A stretch of DNA of 64,000 nucleotides from Sphagnum compactum (GCA_965153455.1 OZ234493.1:35206213-35270212), one strand, 5' to 3'; numbered from the stretch's first letter, positions 1 through 10,513 are shown. Translations and numbers: made by a program. The notes: a model not told the origin generated them from the sequence alone.

Positions 1-367
1 AGCAATTGCACTGCTGCTGCACTTCTCCATGACAATGGAGGAGTTGGGCATCTGGTAGGATTGTAACACGCAATTTCCACATCCCTGGCAAATTGGCAGA
101 GGCTAGAAAGAAGAACAGAGCCCCAGAAAGCTTCTGTTCGCCATATTTCCATCTTTAAACTAAGGTCTAAAAGAGAAAGACAAATGTCTGCTGCTGCAAT
201 TCTTCTTCTTCTGCTGCTGCTGCAAATGGAACTCTTAGTCTGCTGCAAATCCAGATCCAAACAGATGCTTTCTTCCACACTTTCCATGCAACAGACTTCA
301 ACCCTAATCACAAAACGCAAAGGGGTTTGCTGGTTTTTCTTCAGTGTTTTGCATTGAGGATCCATAC
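1..367 (-). other. Intron sequence downstream of the exon at 368-607; no recognisable exon
   Basis: This stretch begins directly after a GT donor on the minus strand, so it is probably the start of intron 1 of the gene whose first exon ends at 368. I looked for a following exon on the minus strand and saw none that I recognise. The stretch contains CTG/CTT-type triplet runs around 190-240. The rest of the gene should lie beyond the left edge of the window. Confidence 0.35.
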
Positions 368-607
368 CTGACAGCCACACGAGGACCTGGTGCTGCCGTC
401 TCCTCTTCCTACTCCTATCCCTATTCCCCGCAGGAGAGGAGATTGTTGCGCAAACCATCGCAGCTGAGGCCGTTGTTGGTAAGCCACACCAACAGACAGA
501 AGTAGTACCAGAGTTGCTACCAGAATTCGCTTCCATGGGGCCCATCCCTGCCTCTTCCGTCTCTTCTCTTCCTCTCCCTCTATCTGCTCTGAAACTTCTG
601 CACTCAT
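368..607 (-). CDS. First coding exon of a small membrane-anchored protein; gene continues off the left edge
   Basis: Eighty codons start at ATG 607-605 and end in Cys-Gly-Cys-Gln, followed at once by a GT donor (CAG|GTATGG, minus strand), so the exon ends in phase 0. The protein has an acidic then strongly basic N-terminus (Glu/Lys/Arg-rich, residues 6-20), one hydrophobic segment at about residues 28-43, and then a loop rich in Gly and Arg. This is the layout of a type II signal anchor with the bulk of the protein in the ER/Golgi lumen or outside the cell. The Cys-x-Cys-Gln end after such an anchor recalls the N-terminus of ER oxidoreductin (ERO1), where a CxC motif follows the anchor and a Cys-rich exon comes next. 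That is only a guess from layout, and the diagnostic downstream exon is outside the window. The same exon could belong to another anchored protein. Hydropathy, length and splice signal make real coding likely. Confidence 0.5.
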
Positions 608-2532
608 CTTCTTCTTTTTCTTCCCACTACCTACACAACAATTTCTCCTCTCTCTCTAGTGTAAGTACTATGTGTCTTCCGGACAGATCCACCGGATTCT
701 CAGAAGAACAAAATTCGACACAATCTTATGAGACGGAAACTGCAAAAACGCAGTGCTAATGTGAGTCCAGCTGTTTGCAACAATGAACGAAATGCTCATA
801 GCTTCTTCCTCCTCCTGTGTTGTTATTGCAAGTCGGTTGCAAACGCGTTTGTTTTCTCCTCTTTCTGTGCGTCGTAAGCTTTGCGAATTTCTCTTGTCAG
901 GATGGCGACAATCGAGTACAACAATCGTCATAAAAGTCCTTGCACGGACATCGGAGCACATGAAGATTCTATTGCGCTACGGATAAGTCGGGGCCATGAT
1001 CATTGCTGAGGAGGAGGAGGAGGAGAAGGAAGAAGGAGGCTTGAATCCCTCTTATGCTTCTAAGTTCTCTCTCTCTCTTCTGGGATTGCAGCAGAACATT
1101 TGCTTTGACATTCGGGGCAAGAAACAGCAGTGGCAGCTACTGCTGCGGGAGCTGACTAATGTGCGGGGAAGGCGAATGTCATCGTCCGTGTCTCCGTCGT
1201 GGTGGGCTCCATTTGCTGCAGCAGCCTCGCCGGAAGGGAGGAAGTATCTGCTACGACAAGTCGGGTTTTCCACCACCACGTCGTCGTCGTCGTTGTCGCA
1301 CCAACAGCTGCGTGACAAGCATTCATGTTGCCTTGGTGGCGATCTCGTAATGGTCGTGTGAGGTCATCACCGCCGACCAACGCAGAGTTCGACGTTCATG
1401 AAGGACCGGCCGGTTGCGGTGCATCACAGCAAGGTTCCAATCTTGAGTTCCTTTGCAACTCTTTGAGAGGCGACACTAGGTTTCAAGGGTTCTTACAACA
1501 ACTGGATTTGTGAGGGAGAAAAAGGAGATGCAAGAAGCAAGCTCCAGGCCATCAAGTTTTAAATCAGAAATGGATTGTGAAGAAGAAGGAAGAAGCAGAA
1601 GAAGATCCCTGAATCACCTTTGCAACAGTTTCTGAGGCTCTTGTACCAAATCCACGCAGGGTTTCAAGGGTTCTCACAAAATGAATTTGTGAAGGAGAAG
1701 AAGAAGAAGAAGAAGATACAAGAAATCTCCGGGCCATCAAGTTTCAAATCAGAGATGGATTGTGAAGGAGACTTGAAGATGGAAGAAGCTCCAGGAAAAA
1801 GGGCCATCGAGTTTCAAATCAGAGATAGATTGTGAAGGAGGCTTGAAGATGTAAAAAAGCTCCAGGGAAAAAAGGCCTTCAATTCAGAAACCATGAGAAG
1901 AAGCTCAAAAGGCAAGGACAAGAGGCATCTGCAAGTTTGATACCGGGAACTAACTCAGCACAGCAGCCCATTTGCAAATGGAAGCTAAAACTTTGTCAGT
2001 TCAAAGAGCAAGCTCACCATGTTCTAGGTAAGCTCCATCAATATACAAAACCCTAGTTGTGCAACCTTAGAGAATCATTCTTCTTATGTCAATTGCATCT
2101 TCCTCCTTGAAAAAGAAGATGAAAATGTGCATAACAATACAGTCAGGCTCACTAAAACATTTGTTCCAAAGGGAACTTCTTCTTCCTCTCTTCTTCTTCT
2201 TGTCCAACAATATATTGAGTATAACTCTGTGCTGCTCTCAAAGAATTGAGACCTAGAAATTACTGCAAAAACTAAAAAAAGGCAAATATCCTTTTGTGAT
2301 CTCTTAAGGAAGTTTTGTATGCTCTTCAATCACTCGTTCCAAATGACAACGAAAAATCCTAAAATGAATTTACGCAATCAGTAAGGAGGTGACACTGGGA
2401 TTTGCTGCAGCTTCTTTCCTGCATCTCATTTTTTTCCTCACCACAGAGCAGATCTTTTCTTAGTCCTGTCATCTTAAATTTCTTGCAAAGTGTTTGTTTG
2501 CTCCTCTGGAATTCAGGAGAGATGAGTCATTA
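608..2532. other. Upstream and intergenic DNA; no gene recognised
   Basis: Presumed promoter and 5' region of the minus-strand gene at 368-607. Several overlapping open frames on both strands between 996 and 1400 are low in complexity (Ser, Glu and Thr runs coded by GAG/TCG triplets) and show no family resemblance. I treat them as chance frames in triplet-rich DNA. The part from 1500 to 1895 is a degenerate purine-rich tandem repeat, listed separately. Confidence 0.4.
1500..1895. repeat. Degenerate purine-rich tandem repeat (GAAGAAG-rich)
   Basis: The block combining a gggccatcaagtttcaaatcagag-type phrase with ggattgtgaaggag-type and GAAGAAG runs recurs near 1545-1600, 1730-1780 and 1800-1850. 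The phrase cagggtttcaagggttctcacaa recurs near 1480 and 1655. The unit is about 60-70 bp inside a longer duplicated segment of about 180 bp. Purine-rich on the plus strand. No coding function is evident. Confidence 0.5.
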
Positions 2533-2713
2533 TACTACAACAAAAAGTGTCCTTTTCAATGGGGTGAAACAACTTGGGTTAGCAACTTGGGTTTTGCAAC
2601 TTCCAAAACAACTATGTAGTAAAAATTGAGAGTTGCAACAAAACCTATGAAAGAAGTTGCAAAACCCAAGTAGTTTCACTCACTGGTTGGAAAGGACACT
2701 CTTTGTTGTAGCA
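2533..2713. mobile_element. MITE with long terminal inverted repeats of CACTA-like sequence
   Basis: The left end reads CTACAACAAAAAGTGTCC and the reverse complement of the right end reads CTACAACAAAGAGTGTCC. The match continues inward for about 50 bp (GTGAAAC, ACTTGGGTT) with a few mismatches. The short length and lack of coding capacity are those of a non-autonomous DNA transposon. The (C)ACTACAAnAAA terminus is typical of CACTA/En-Spm-derived elements, but the outermost bases are degraded here and I could not fix a 3-bp target duplication. Confidence 0.6.
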
Positions 2714-3139
2714 CTAGCTATTGCTTCACAGTTGAGAGCTTGAATGTCTGCAGCACCCACATAATCGTTTAACCATTATGGCAATGATAAAATTTACAAG
2801 GGTGATCCTTGCATTCTTGTCTATTGGCAAACTTGAAGGCTGACCTGCACTTCACCGCTAGGTGAAAGCATGGTAAGCAACTAAACAGTTTTCTTGATCC
2901 TTGTCAACATGAATGGAAAGTGGTCAAAAAAAGAGTTTGATAAATTGAATTTAAGAGAATATTATTCATACCAATTACTTAAGATGAGTATGTTCTTTGA
3001 TTTTGTTCCAATGATATTGAAGAATCACATGTTTCATTTATTTTTGAGTAGATTTTTAAAAATTGCAAATAAATGTAAGTAGGTGACTTACATTGAAAAC
3101 TCTTAACAGAATGTGTAAGCTAATCTTGGGTGGGTATTT
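2714..3139. other. Spacer between the MITE and inverted-repeat arm A; nothing recognised
   Basis: AT-rich DNA with no open frame of note and no resemblance to known families. It borders the outer end of arm A. I saw no counterpart of this stretch beyond the outer end of arm B. Confidence 0.3.
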
Positions 3140-3359
3140 CAACATGCAAGTTTTGATGGTCACATGTGGAGTAGAAAATATTAGTTATTTTCAGTTCCAG
3201 AAACACATATTGTCAATATTTGACTCAAAATGTTAAATAGTTTTGTCAACTGATCATTCATGCGCTTTGTTAACATGAAATTTTGATAGTCACATGGAAC
3301 TTTGAAAAGATTGTATTCAGTTCCATAAAAAGGATATAGTTAATTTGACTCAGATGTTT

Positions 3360-4640
3360 TATACTACAATACTTGTAAGGAAGTTTGTGCAGAGATATGT
3401 TTTCTAATTGTACAGAAATCATGGTTAAGGTGTAGAAGCATGACTTTAACTAGTGCTGGAGTTTTTTGTGGATTGCAGATGATCAGAATTTCAGCTTTTG
3501 AAAAGTTGCAATTCTTGCATATATACTCTCCTTTGTGTGCAGGCATTACACTAATTCAAAAGACCCATTCTGTGACCAGAGCTTAATCAGTGATTAGGAA
3601 GATCTGTTAATTAATGCAGCTGCCTGATCATTGTAAACTGTTGAAGAAAACCAAAAAGAAAATACTAAATTCCATCTGCTTGGACAATTGGTGCTGGAGA
3701 TTTTGTGGATTTCAGATGATCAAAATTTCAGCTTTTGAAAAGTTGAAATTCTTGCATATGCTCTCCTTAATCGTTGTGCAGCACTTTAGAGACTCAGTCA
3801 AAAGACCCATATGTGAAGAGAGCTTAATGAGTGATTAGGGAAGCTTGTAATTAATGCAGCTTGATCATTGTAAACTGCCAAAGAAAACCAGAAAGAATGC
3901 TAAATTTAAACATCTGCTTGGACAATTGGCGCTGGAGTTGGTTGTGAATTTCAGACAATCAGAATTCAGCTTAAATTGAAGTTGCAATTCTTGCATATAT
4001 TCTCCTCTGTGTGCAACATTCCAAAGATCTTGACTTCTGGTTTCTGTGAACATAAATATGTTATGGAATTGTAAACTGTTGAAGAAAACCAGAAAGAAAA
4101 TGCTAAATTGCATCTGCTTGGATAAATTTTTGGGGCTGAGTTTTGTAAATTCCAGATGATCAAAGCTTCAGCTTTTGAAATTGGAATTTTTTATGTTTAT
4201 GTTCTCCTCTGCGAGTAGCATTCCAAAGATCTTGAACTGGTTTCTGTGAAGATAAATATACATTATGGAATAAATATGCTATTCCCATCTGTGAACAAAT
4301 TAGCTTAATCAGTGATTAGGGATAATGGCACTTCATTCAGCTTGATCATTATTGTATTTACTGTTGAAGAAAACCAGAAAGGAAATATTAAATTGCATCT
4401 GCTTGGACAAGAATCAGTGAGTTGGAGTTTAGCTGGTTTCAGATGATCAAAATCTCAGCTTTTGAAGTTGCAATTCTTGCATATTATATTCTCCATTGTG
4501 TGCTGTGCAGCAGTTAGACTGATTCAGCCTCATTTTAGACTACATGGGAAAGACCCATCTTATGAATTTGCAGAGCCTAATCAGTGATTAGCTTGGAAGT
4601 TTGTAACTAAATTTGCAGTTTGATCATTATAAATCTGTTG
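3360..4640. repeat. Tandem repeat, unit about 240 bp, about five degenerate copies, in arm A
   Basis: The phrase cagatgatcaaaatttcagc or a close variant recurs near 3476, 3713, 3951, 4152 and 4439. Each copy is followed by cttttgaaaagttgcaattcttgcat and, further on, by atctgcttggacaa and gttgaagaaaaccagaaag. Spacing is about 200-290 bp. No reading frame is shared between the copies. The same array is present in reverse in arm B. Confidence 0.7.
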
Positions 4641-5111
4641 AAGAAAACTAGAGAGAAAAATGCTAAGGTACATGTGCTTGGACATGTGCTTCAAATCTTG
4701 CACAAACAGTTCAATAAGATGGTGTCAAAGAAAATCAAGGTAACTGGATGATGGACTTGTGGTCCTGTTGTCTTGATTTGAGGAGGTCTGAGTTTTACGG
4801 ATCAAATGCAACTTCAGATTTCTGTGCAGCAATATTTCACATACACAAAGTAGTTGGAGCTGAATTCCTGAATCACATATATAGCAGTTGGAATTACCAA
4901 ACAGTCAGAGGTTCTGACTGTACAAAACATCATGATACTCGCAGTGGAGTCTTCCTTAAAAGCAAACAATGCAAGCATGAGCTGGTGCAGTTGTTCAGCT
5001 TGTGAAAAACCAAAAACAGAGACGTAATATTTGCAAACCTCAAGCAGCAGCTATGAACCTTAATGCGAGCGCATACAATTTCAGTCCTCGACCGAATTCA
5101 GCAGCAATTAT
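4641..5111. other. Arm A sequence 3' of the decayed gene copy; no gene seen
   Basis: An 85-codon frame at 4748-5005 (plus strand) shows no family resemblance. The corresponding stretch of arm B (about 21690-22060) carries small length differences and does not keep the frame, so I do not call it a gene. On the minus strand this is the 3' flank of the decayed gene at 5112-5862. Confidence 0.3.
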
Positions 5112-5862
5112 TCATTTCCGAAGAGCTTTAAAACAGAAAGAAATCAACCAGTAAAAGAACCGATAGAGTTTTCCGCAACGAACTTCAGTGCCTGTATTCG
5201 GAATGTGAGTCCGTCGACGCTCGTCGATGTCGATAACGGTATGCGAAGCTCTACTGCAAGCTGCAGCTGGAGACCGGAGCGACGTTGACGCAGGCGTCAA
5301 TGTGGGCCGGTTTTCTGAATCAAGGAAACTTATTGGTGCAGCAGCTGGCAGCTGCAGCTTCTGCCGATCAATATATTTTCGAACTTTTCCTCGCACTCTG
5401 GGAAAATAGCTCTCACATGACCATCGAGCCATGAGAGAACTGTCTGATTTGAGGTTGACAATACGCGGGTGGCTCTCGAAATGCGGATCAAGGTACACAG
5501 TGATCCTCACGACGTGAGCTTTCCGGAAGACCCAAAGTCTTCGGTTATCGAGAGACCAAAGAATCCCTTGGTAGCGAACTACAGAGAGCATTGGGAACCT
5601 CTTGGGGTTCAATTTCTTGGACACTATCCTATCAACAGTGTCGTCAATCCGCCAGTTTTCGTGCGGTGATTGAAAGCGGACAGCAATACTGTCTTATGTG
5701 AACCTCAAATCCTTGGGGTTCACATGTATCATTCCTTCAGTCTTCATCATCATCATCATAGACATCCATGCAGATCATTTCTTCATCGAGCTAGAAATCC
5801 ATGATCCTTTCTTCATCATAATCGAAATACATGATCGTTTCATCAGCATCATCAATATCCAT
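5112..5862 (-). pseudogene. Decayed copy (arm A) of an unrecognised gene with an FTQDSI / LDNRRLW block
   Basis: Inverted copy of the gene at 20282-21660. It starts at ATG 5862-5860 and ends with the same C-terminal hydrophobic tail (Leu-Tyr-Arg-Phe-Phe-Tyr-Trp-Leu-Ile) and stop at 5114-5112. The middle is open and consistent: after Asp-Ser-Ile-Ala-Val, the frame runs through a Ser-Leu-Asp-Asn-Arg-Arg-Leu-Trp-Val-Phe motif to the end without a break, exactly where the arm-B copy has its three frameshifts. The N-terminal part is broken by a TAG after about 23 codons, a small deletion in the Asp-rich run, and a TAA in place of the CAA (Gln) of FTQDS. An in-frame deletion of 624 bp (208 codons), relative to arm B, joins Arg-Arg-Arg-Thr directly to His-Ile-Pro-Asn. 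Function unknown. No introns are visible. The open frame at 5112-5624 could in principle be translated alone, but I regard the copy as a pseudogene. Confidence 0.7.
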
Positions 5863-6284
5863 GATTTGATCCAGAAAGGACAAAAAACAAACAAAACCTC
5901 GCACGACGTAAATTTAGAAAGCTGTACTGAGCACTAAGCAAGATGAGCAGCTAGCTAGAAATGGCGCATTATTCTCTACAACACCAAATTTAATGCAAAG
6001 ATGCAACTTCAGTACAACACCAAATGCTTCAATCTACAATTAAAAACGTTCAACTAGTACAATTGACACTAGAGAAACGGTACCCCGCGAGTGGAATGCT
6101 CATGTTGACGAGGATCTTAGAGCTCCCAATTAGCTGATGCCTGCTAAAGACAAATCCGTTCAATGGTCCGAGTGTGGATAAATATACTCTCTTGTTGGGA
6201 TCTCATCATGAGTTTGCGTCTGCTAGCGAGAATTGTGCGAAATTCCCAGCATTAAATTCCTACTCTTGAGCGACAATCGAGACA

Positions 6285-6306
6285 GGGAGAGAGAGAGAGA
6301 GAGAGA
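6285..6306. repeat. GA microsatellite in arm A
   Basis: About eleven GA dinucleotides. The partner tract in arm B (CT, 19836-19869) is longer, so the two arms have diverged here by repeat-length change. It lies upstream of the decayed gene in both arms. Confidence 0.85.
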
Positions 6307-6454
6307 TCACACTGTTTCGAATGTCGCGACCATTAAGCCCCAAAATGCTTTGCTTCCAAATCATGGAGCTTCGATTGTCGTGCGACAGCCGACATTCATT
6401 CCCCCCATGCATCGCACCAAGTTGATTGTAAAGCTGAAATTGCATTTAATATTA

Positions 6455-6575
6455 TTATGGTATAATTATTTATAATGGTATAATTATTTATTATGGCATA
6501 ATTATTTATCATGGTATAATTACTTATGATGGCATAATTTATTTATTATGGTATAATTATTTATATTGGCCACTA
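6455..6575. repeat. AT-rich minisatellite, unit about 20-21 bp, about six copies
   Basis: The unit tatggtataattatttat, with C/G variants, recurs head to tail. Arm B has a contracted version at about 19610-19695 with fewer units. Simple tandem repeat with no coding content. Confidence 0.75.
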
Positions 6576-6689
6576 GAATTGTGGTACTTAACCTAAAAAC
6601 AAAAACAAAAGTCTCTAAACTTGTGTAAACTTGTTAACAGGTTTTATTTTGGGATTTAAAAAATAACCAAAAAAAATTGTAACCTCAAT

Positions 6690-7870
6690 GGGAATCATTC
6701 ATAGGAAGGAAGAAGGTGTAGAGAAAATTGGCGATTGTCTCTAGGAAGGTTTTTTTTTTAGCCGCATTCTGGCTATAAACCAGACATGAAGCACAAATTT
6801 TAAAAAATCAACTTTCTACTTTCATGGCTAAACACTGAAAAACCCAATGTATAAATACGGCGATTTTTTTTCTACTTTTGTTGCCCCCACTTTTGACAAG
6901 TGAAAGCCTCCAAAATCACTTCATTTTAATTATAATTATAATTAATTGTTTTTTTCACTTTTTGGCGAAATGTCGCCACTTAAACAATCACTACTTTATA
7001 GTCACCCTTTAGACCTAACAAGTTACTTGACGAAGTTGCATTTTGTTGGCTATTCATCCAAAGCCAGTTTTTGGCATTTAACTGGGTATAAATACCCCAT
7101 AGCCAAAATTCTAGAAGCATGTTGCCCCTTTTAAGTTGAGTATTCATCCAAAGGAACTTGAAATATTATTTAGTTGGGAAAATAAATACCCATAGCAAAA
7201 TTTCATAATTATGTTTGCTTTATGTTGAGTATTCATCCAAAGCAAACTTGAATTAAGGTAGTTGGGTATTATTAATACAAAGCAAAGTTACATAGCATGG
7301 CCATGTCACTTTTAGTTGGGTATTAGGGTTTAGGGTTTTTATCAACACAAAGTAAAGTTACATAGCATAGCCATGTCACTTTTAGTTGGGTATTAGGGTT
7401 AGGGTTTTCATCAACACAAAGTAAAGTTGCACACCTAATTAGGTGCATTTAGTTGGGTAATTATTAATAGGCTGCATCTCAAGTTATAACCATGGATACC
7501 CCTCATATCAATGAAAAAAAAGTGAGTTACTTTAGGTTTGTCTTATTAGGTCATCATCTTAATACCCAACTCCATCTTGGGCACATCACTATAACATGGA
7601 TAGGATATGGAAAAAAAAAACATGGGAATGTTTTTTAAATTTAATATTTTAATTTGAAAAATTATATAGCATAATCTTCTACGTTGGAAGAAGATTATAT
7701 AACATAATCTTCTTCTTCATAATATTACGAACTGTCATCCAAGTGACATGTGATAGGTCGAAGTGCACCATCATCAACTAGCCTACATGAATACAAAAGT
7801 GGTCACAAATGTTGTAGGAACTTGCATGTGCCCAATTTTGTGAAGGTGGCCTAAAAGGGAATTGTGTTCT
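6690..7870 (+). repeat. Dispersed repeat family R, copy inside arm A
   Basis: Contains modules also found at 16790-18030, 24980-26000 and 58560-58960: the phrase cacttttgac..tgaaagcctccaaaatcactt, a cactttttggcgaaatgtcgcca palindrome-like motif, monomers with ttgagtattcatccaaag, the cataatcttcta motif, and gtgacatgtgataggtcgaag. Order is kept. No protein-coding capacity is seen. It is probably an old non-autonomous transposon or a satellite-like family. Confidence 0.6.
7315..7405. repeat. Short telomere-like stretch (TTTAGGG variants) in a repeat monomer
   Basis: Two neighbouring monomers contain tattagggtttagggttt and tattagggttagggtttt. The plant telomere unit is TTTAGGG. Only two or three units are present and they sit in duplicated repeat monomers, so this is likely a chance or fossil interstitial motif. 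A matching, shorter CCCTAAACCCTAA occurs in arm B near 18830. Confidence 0.4.
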
Positions 7871-8109
7871 ACTACAAGAAATTAGGTGTTGTGGAGTTAA
7901 CCCTATTACTTGCATCATTTGATGGTAATTTTACGAAAAGAAGTCATTTTTGATAACCTATGAATGGGAGGGTTATTATGCCTCATGATCTACATAGGTT
8001 TGGTTCACGATATATATATTTTGCCTTGTGTTTTATGATTGTCATGCGACATTCCGCGTGCAGAATGAATCACACACAAAGTGATTCTAATTTGGAAAGC
8101 TGAAATTTG

Positions 8110-8860
8110 CTTTATATAATGGTATGGCACATAATTAACCTAAAAAGACTTCTAAAGTGAGCCTTTGGCCCTAACCCATTTACTTAATTTTAGGGTTAGG
8201 TTTACTTGCCCATTTATAAATGGTATGGATGGTAATTAACCCAAAACCTAAAATGACTATAATGTCACCCTTTGGCCCTAACCCAATGCTTAATTTCAGG
8301 GTTAAGTTTACTTGCCCATTTATTAATAGTATGGCCAGGTAATTAACCCCAAAACTAAAAGTCTCTAAAGTGACCCTTTAATGGCCCTAACCCATAGCTT
8401 AATTTCAGGGTTAAATTAACTTACCCATTTATAATGGCGTGGGAGGTCATTAACCCAAGAACTAAAAAGACTCTAAAGTGACCCTTTAATGGCCCTAGCC
8501 CATCACTTAATTTTAGGTTTAAGTTTACTTACCCATTTATAATAGTATGGCAGGAATTAACCCCAAAACTAAAAAAGACTCTAAAGTGAGCCTTTGGCCC
8601 TAACCCATTGCTTAATTTTAGGGTTAAGTTTACTTGCCCATTTATAATGGTATGGGCAGGTAATTAAACTCAAAACTAAAAACACTCTAAAGTGAGTCTT
8701 TGGGTCTAACCCATTACTTAATTTTAGGGTTAAGTTTACTTACCCATTTATAATGGTTTGATCACATCTAGAGGTAATTAGTAGATAATCCTAAAAAAAT
8801 AAAAAAGACCCCTAAAATGACCATTTGGCCCTAACTTATTACTTAATTTTAGGGTTACCA
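8110..8860 (+). repeat. Tandem repeat, unit about 107 bp, about seven copies
   Basis: Each unit carries tttggccctaaccca, then cttaattttagggttaagt, then ttacttgcccatttataatgg, then aattaacccaaaactaaaaa and gactctaaagtgacc. The landmark ggccctaaccc falls near 8168, 8275, 8390, 8494, 8597, 8703 and 8828, giving 103-123-bp spacing. It lies just inside the inner end of arm A and has no counterpart next to arm B. No coding content. Confidence 0.85.
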
Positions 8861-9399
8861 TTGACAACCTGTAAAGGTGGTAAGTGTTTTTATTTTGGAG
8901 GGATTTCCTGGTTCTTTTGCCAAAATTTTGAGAATTCTATGTCCCTTTCATGTTTCTTTAGTGTAAATGCGATTAATTTTGCTATTGTTTTGGAAATACT
9001 CACCAAATTTTCAATATCACATAATTGGAAAATTAACAAAAACCCTGGTGAGATAACCTAACAAAAAATAAAATAAATAATAAGGGCATGTGTCAACATC
9101 TAATGTTAAATTAGCACTGAATTTAGAGCGATGTTTTGCAATTTCTATTTTCAAATTTAGCTTGTAGCCAAATTGGCTAAATCTTCATGTGAATCATTGC
9201 CACTTTGGCTACATCACAAAGAATTTGACCCAAAAAAATACACTGATCTTTAACACAATTATGTACCACGGGTGTGGCATTAAATTGCCACATCAGATGC
9301 CACCTCATTTGTAGTGGCATTTGTAACACCAACCTTGGTCTGAAAGGGTATCCACTTTAACACCTCTTTTACATGTGGTTGCTCCTTTAGTTGAGTAAT
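8861..9399. other. Spacer DNA with one copy of a short dispersed motif
   Basis: No gene is recognised. Near 9160-9260 the phrase agcttgtagccaaattggctaaatc followed by a cattgccactttggctacatcacaaa-type block matches 48205-48270 and, more weakly, 58880-58950. This marks a small dispersed repeat. The 78-codon frame at 8825-9061 has no family resemblance. Confidence 0.4.
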
Positions 9400-10100
9400 T
9401 AATACAAAAACAAAAGTGGGCATAGCTATGTTGCATTTAGTTGGGTATGATACAAAGCAAAGTCACACAAGGGTGTTGCCTTTTTTTGATGGGGGTATTC
9501 ATCCAAAGCAAACTTGAAATTATTAGTTGGGTATAAATAAATACGTAGCAAATTTCCATAACTATGTTACTTTTAGATGAGTGTCCATCCAAAGCACACT
9601 TGAATTTCTTAGTTGGGTATGAATAAATACATTGCAAAAGTCCATAAATGTGTTGCTTTCAGTTGAGTATTCATCCAAAGCAAACTTGAAGTTAGTTCAC
9701 TTGGGTATTAATATAAAGCGAAGTTGCATTACTATGTTGCATTTAGTTGGTTATTCCATACAAAGCAAAGTTGCATAACAATGTTGCATTTAGTTGGGTA
9801 TAACTAATAGGCTGCATCTTGAGTTTAAACCACACCCTGACTAGCAACTTTATGCAACATAGTTATGCAAATTTATGTGACTTTTTGCTTTCTATGACGC
9901 ATTTAGTTGGTTGTTCATACAAAGCATAAAGTTGCATAAATTTACTTAATTTCTTTTTTTTGTAGGTATCAAATTATCAATGTAAAAATTGGGTTACTTT
10001 CGATTTTTCTTAAGATGACTTTGTATCAACTCCCTCTTTAATTATCTAAAGAGGAAATGTTCAAAGAGAATGTTTTCCAAATAGAATGTCAAATCAAAGT
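9400..10100 (+). repeat. Left part of split dispersed repeat R1 (matches 24240-24705)
   Basis: Monomers built on tattcatccaaagcaaacttgaa and gggtataaataaatacgtagcaa, ending with attatctaaagaggaaatg and gaatgtcaaatcaaagta. The same series ends at 24705 with gaatgtcaaatcaaggta, where it continues directly into sequence that here only resumes near 16790. See the insertion at 10100-16790. Confidence 0.65.
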
Positions 10101-10513
10101 AGTTTTGTGCACAGTGTGCTGAGCAGTGTCTTTTTTTCCTTTTTTGTAATGTAGCAACATTGGCGAGTGTCCAAGATAGATTCACTCAAATTTCACATTA
10201 ATTGGCTATAGATTTGAACCAGGGGTTTTTTTCCCAACTTTCAAAAATAGTTATCTTGGCTACTCGGATGCAATTCCCATGACTTAAATGGTTAATGGAG
10301 TGGTATGCGACTTGGTTTTTTATTTTCAAAACATGTGGTGATAAACTTTTTTTCCATTTACGAAAATTTTGGCCATCTCAAATTGTGTAATTTAGTTTAA
10401 ATTGCTATGTGTAAGTTTGCCCCACCTAAAAAAAGTAGGTAATTTTAAAATGTTTTATGAATCTTCTTGGCAATGAATACAATATTTAAAACAAACTTTT
10501 GTGATAAAACTTG

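Larger units (their letters stand above)
3140..8040 (+). repeat. Arm A of a large inverted duplication (partner 18168-23500)
   Basis: The whole segment recurs in reverse complement at 18168-23500. Matching landmarks, in order, are: the cagttccagaaacacatattg block (3190 / 23430), the five-copy repeat (3360-4640 / 22270-23250), a decayed gene (5112-5862 / 20282-21660), a GA microsatellite (6285 / 19836), the telomere-like stretch (7325 / 18830), and the block ending in the ttttgccttgtg motif (about 8025 / 18180). Homology stops abruptly near 8040 and 18168. By eye the arms are very similar, with scattered small indels. Arm B is longer mainly because its gene copy keeps 624 bp that arm A has lost. 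Confidence 0.85.

Noticed and set aside
996-1361. 121-codon frame and its overlapping minus frames
   Set aside because: They arise from triplet-rich GAG/TCG DNA, with several frames open at once on both strands. No conserved motif or splice pattern.
5227-5669. Plus-strand frames opposite the arm-A gene copy
   Set aside because: They are shadows of the minus-strand copy, whose motifs are shared with arm B.
7315-7405. True interstitial telomere
   Set aside because: Only two or three TTTAGGG-like units, placed in repeat monomers and copied in both arms. Not enough for a telomeric tract.
7869-7885. CACTA transposon terminus (ctactacaagaaatt) at the inner part of arm A
   Set aside because: The words fit a CACTA end, but no matching opposite end could be found at a sensible distance and it lies inside arm homology.
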